In this document: piece after piece, positions 61,807-64,000 of the stretch
Layout of the letters: every line of letters starts with the position of its first letter
Numbering within the stretch: the stretch's first letter is position 1
Assembly (NCBI GenBank): GCA_964440115.1
Contig: CAYTPV010000005.1
Span: 124,001-188,000, forward strand
Length of the DNA stretch: 64,000 nt
Source of the DNA: JAEWWD01 sp964440115
GTDB taxonomy: Bacteria; Bacillota; Clostridia; Christensenellales; CAG-138
Direction of reading: 5' to 3'
Notes under the pieces: model-generated
Told to the model about the DNA's origin: nothing
The model's input: the letters and a program-made list of their open reading frames with translations, nothing else
The model's database searches: none
Position numbers and translations under genes: made by a program

Positions 61807-61898
61807 TTTGTTTTCCTTCCCTACAGTATGTCGGGGCTAAAAAATGTGCTACAGGCAGGAAGAATGCCGTCGATTAGCAGATCCTTTTACATGCAAAA

Positions 61899-62196
61899 AG
61901 CGCCTCATATGAGACGCTCCAGAATATCGCAAACCTTCTATAGGGGTGTGGGGAATTCGAAAATCCCCCACTTTCTATCTGATTTGATGACATGTGCGTC
62001 AAATCGGTGGAAAAAATGCCGCCATGAGCGGCATTTTAACCCACAAGGGTGGCGTTTGTGCCCAAAGGCCAAAACGCATAGCTCCTTAATGAAATCCCGT
62101 AAATGCAAGCATTTTCGGGGGAAAACCCATCGGCAAAGTACAAGTAGACTTTGCCGATGGCCTAAAATAGGGAGCGCTTCGTTTGAAGCGCTCCCT
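61899..62196. repeat. Second block of consecutive palindromes
   Basis: No gene is visible between mntH and rsgI. Hairpins: AGCG-CTCAT/ATGAG-CGCT (61,899-61,918), GTGGGG/CCCCAC (about 61,948-61,971), GATTTGA/TCAAATC (61,981-62,005), AAAATGCCGC/GCGGCATTTT (62,013-62,037), CCATCGGCAAAGT/ACTTTGCCGATGG (62,127-62,160) and AGGGAGCGCTTC/GAAGCGCTCCCT (62,169-62,196). The last two are perfect 13- and 12-bp stems. The last probably terminates rsgI. Confidence 0.75.
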
Positions 62197-62227
62197 TTTA
62201 CAACGATTCCGTGCCTGCAAGAACAGT

Positions 62228-63268
62228 TTATTTCTTTTTGCCGGAGTTGTTTTTATTATTCTCTTTTTCCTTCTCCTGCTCTTCTTTGCGTTGTTGCTGT
62301 TTCTGCTCTTTCCTGAGCCGTTCCGCTTCCCGCTCCTGTTCTTTCTCCGCCTGGTCCGAACCGTTTTGCCTGGCTGTTGGCGTAACGGCGGGGGTCGGAG
62401 CAGATGAAGATGCTGTACCGGGTTCGGTGGTTACAGGCGGCGTCGCGGTATCGTCGATATCGCCGGTAGTGCCGGGTTCGCCAGTAGTGCCGGGTTCGCC
62501 GGTAGTATCAGTGGTGTCCGTGCCGGATTTGGCGGCCTTTTTGTTTTCCTTCGTGGCCTTCATGATCTCTTTCACGGATTTTGTAAGCCACTCTTCAATT
62601 TTAATGCTTGCGGGGTCAGCTGCGCTTGCCTGCAGTTTCTCAACCAAATTCAGCTTGCCGGGGGTTACGCCAAGTTCTTTGGCCTTCTGTACGCGTTCAT
62701 ACCCTACGCTTACAACTTCGACTTCCACTTGGTCGCCGTTCTGCTCGGTTTCCTGTTCCACGTTTTCCTGCAGATCTGCTGCGAGCTCTTCGGCCTTATC
62801 TTCATCCTCGGCAGATGTGGCCACAACGATACCACCGCCGCCTTCGCCGTCAAAGTAGCCTTCTTGTGAAATCTGATCCACAGTCACGGATATGGCCTGC
62901 TCGATGGGCAGATTGGCCAGCGTGTCCAGCGGAAGGCCGTTCAAAATTTCTTGTCCGTCGTCGTTCACGGGGGTTGCCGAAAGCACGATGTCAAACCGGT
63001 TCAGAGTGAATTCAATGGAAGGGTTCACATCGAGACTGACATAGGAATACGGGGTATAATACGCTAACGCGCCGGTTCCGCAGGTTAATACGAGCGCGGC
63101 GGCTGCCGCCGCCCAGGCAATCAGCTTGCGGGATGAGCGAGTAATCTGTTTTTTCATTTCAATCTCCTGTCCTACCGTATACTCGTGGTTCTTCACTTTT
63201 AATATACGGCCATCATTGGACATGACTGCTGCAAGCTCGTCCCTGATTTCCAAAATTACAGCTTTCAT
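62228..63268 (-). CDS. rsgI: Anti-sigma-I factor RsgI-like membrane protein
   Basis: A 346-aa protein. The cytosolic N-terminus (residues 1-45, MKAVILEIRDELAAVMSNDG) is the RsgI anti-sigma domain. One membrane helix follows (LIAWAAAAAALVLTCGTGAL), then the RsgI middle domain with YVSLDVNPSIEFTLN. The outer part ends in a Thr/Pro/Gly linker with repeats of EPGTTG and a very charged Lys/Glu/Gln tail. Unlike cellulosome RsgI proteins it has no carbohydrate-binding module, so the sensed signal is unknown. It overlaps sigI by four bases. Confidence 0.88.
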   Translation of the reverse strand: MKAVILEIRDELAAVMSNDGRILKVKNHEYTVGQEIEMKKQITRSSRKLIAWAAAAAALVLTCGTGALAYYTPYSYVSLDVNPSIEFTLNRFDIVLSATPVNDDGQEILNGLPLDTLANLPIEQAISVTVDQISQEGYFDGEGGGGIVVATSAEDEDKAEELAADLQENVEQETEQNGDQVEVEVVSVGYERVQKAKELGVTPGKLNLVEKLQASAADPASIKIEEWLTKSVKEIMKATKENKKAAKSGTDTTDTTGEPGTTGEPGTTGDIDDTATPPVTTEPGTASSSAPTPAVTPTARQNGSDQAEKEQEREAERLRKEQKQQQRKEEQEKEKENNKNNSGKKK

Positions 63269-63984
63269 TTATCAAGCTCCTCTTTGATGTACCGCATATA
63301 CTCAGCGAGATAGGGATATCCTCCGGAAAGTATCTCAACAGCCGCTATAATATACTTTCGGTGCCGCTCGAGTATTTTTTGGGGTACATCCGTATTTTTT
63401 TCTATGGATTTGTTTGGAAGATGCCGTTGCGTACGCATTTCGTTTAAAAGAAGCGGCGTGCGTAGGATACATGCCGCGGCCTTTGCACAGGAAGCTTTGG
63501 TTTTTCTGGATTTCGGCGAACAATCGGTTATATCAAAAAACGAGAAACCATATTGTTTGAGCACTTCATTGGCAGCTTCTATTTCAAGCTTGATGGAATG
63601 GTCGTGCTCATAAGCGGTTTTCTTTGATATCTGAATCTGAAAGGCAAAATCCGGGTCGCCCTCATCCTGCTCGCAATCGAAAGCGCCGGGATCGATGGGG
63701 ATTTCGCAGCTGTGCCTGTTTTTTGTTTTATAGTAGTCGATGAGTCTGCGGCGTATGGCGAGTTCCGCAAGGCTTAAAAAGCTGCCCCTGTCAAACTGAT
63801 AATTCCGGGCGGATTGTGCGAACGCAAATAATGCGACAGACCATTCGTCGTCGCTTTTGGTAATACTTCGGCACGCAGCCCGTGACGCGCAGTTTAGAAT
63901 AAACCGCTCGTTCTGCGAGATGAGCTGCGTGAGCTTGTGCGGATCGTTTGCCGCTTCACATGCCAGATTGTCGATTTCTCTCAA
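63265..63984 (-). CDS. sigI: RNA polymerase sigma factor SigI
   Basis: A 239-aa sigma-I-type factor. The region-2 block SDDEWSVALFAFAQSARNYQ followed by FLSLAELAIRRRLIDYYK is characteristic. A C-terminal helical DNA-binding part ends with LLLNEM to LERHRKYIIAAVEILSGGYP. It starts with TTG at 63,984 after GGGGG. The ATGA overlap with rsgI gives the standard sigma/anti-sigma pair. In relatives it controls heat-shock, cell-wall or cellulase genes. Confidence 0.9.
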   Translation of the reverse strand: MREIDNLACEAANDPHKLTQLISQNERFILNCASRAACRSITKSDDEWSVALFAFAQSARNYQFDRGSFLSLAELAIRRRLIDYYKTKNRHSCEIPIDPGAFDCEQDEGDPDFAFQIQISKKTAYEHDHSIKLEIEAANEVLKQYGFSFFDITDCSPKSRKTKASCAKAAACILRTPLLLNEMRTQRHLPNKSIEKNTDVPQKILERHRKYIIAAVEILSGGYPYLAEYMRYIKEELDK

Positions 63985-64000
63985 AGCGCGTACCCCCTAT

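Overview
The window looks like chromosome of a spore-forming, mid-GC Clostridia-type Firmicute. Evidence: strong AGGAGG ribosome binding sites, frequent TTG/GTG starts, a DUF4364 protein, a SigI/RsgI pair, small Arg- or Lys-rich proteins and Cys-rich surface-type proteins of the sort found near spore genes, and many c-di-GMP enzymes. I cannot name the species.

Layout. (1) 1-1,046: DUF4364 regulator, tRNA-Val(GAC), a 6S RNA and tRNA-Gln(CTG). (2) About 968-12,085: an AT-rich island inserted in the 3' half of tRNA-Gln. It has 47-bp direct repeats at both ends and a third, diverged copy at 8,824-8,866, so it reads as two tandem modules. Module I carries a tyrosine integrase, an excisionase-like protein, a Rep_trans-like replication protein, four 11-bp palindromic iterons, a serine resolvase, and a two-gene cargo: a sacsin/GHKL ATPase fused to a DUF3883 nuclease-like domain, then a helical protein with an acidic repeat tail. 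An assembly gap interrupts the second cargo gene. Module II has no integrase and carries an SF1 helicase gene plus a 215-aa unknown. Both cargoes look like candidate anti-phage systems. (3) 12.1-14.8 kb: CPBP protease, a decayed formate-tetrahydrofolate ligase fragment, a GC-rich repeat and an orphan gene. (4) 14.7-23.8 kb: one reverse-strand operon for an Opp/Dpp-type peptide ABC transporter with two Nif3-like paralogues, a cupin and an unknown. It has a strong promoter with an overlapping 16-bp palindrome and a leader that appears able to form a terminator or an alternative fold.

(5) 24.7-41.6 kb: a 12-gene reverse-strand operon for protein phosphorylation. It encodes an HTH protein, four Ser/Thr kinases with different extracellular domains, two PP2C phosphatases, and four FHA proteins (one soluble with a zinc ribbon, one fused to a trypsin-like protease, one to a VWA domain, one to an RDD membrane domain), plus a lipoprotein. 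Writers, erasers and readers of phospho-threonine are thus encoded together, most of them tied to the membrane. I rate it the most interesting system here. (6) 41.8-52.0 kb: small envelope proteins and a signalling region with a CHASE4-GGDEF-EAL protein, two membrane diguanylate cyclases, a sensor-less histidine kinase with a lone receiver, and an iron alcohol dehydrogenase. (7) 52.2-64 kb: metallo-beta-lactamase, LysR, C_GCAxxG redox protein, TDT transporter, asnA, spore-surface-type proteins, DUF2935, an Nramp transporter, and the RsgI/SigI pair. Two blocks packed with palindromes lie at 55.7-55.9 and 61.9-62.2 kb.

All family calls were made by eye from motifs. No database search was run.
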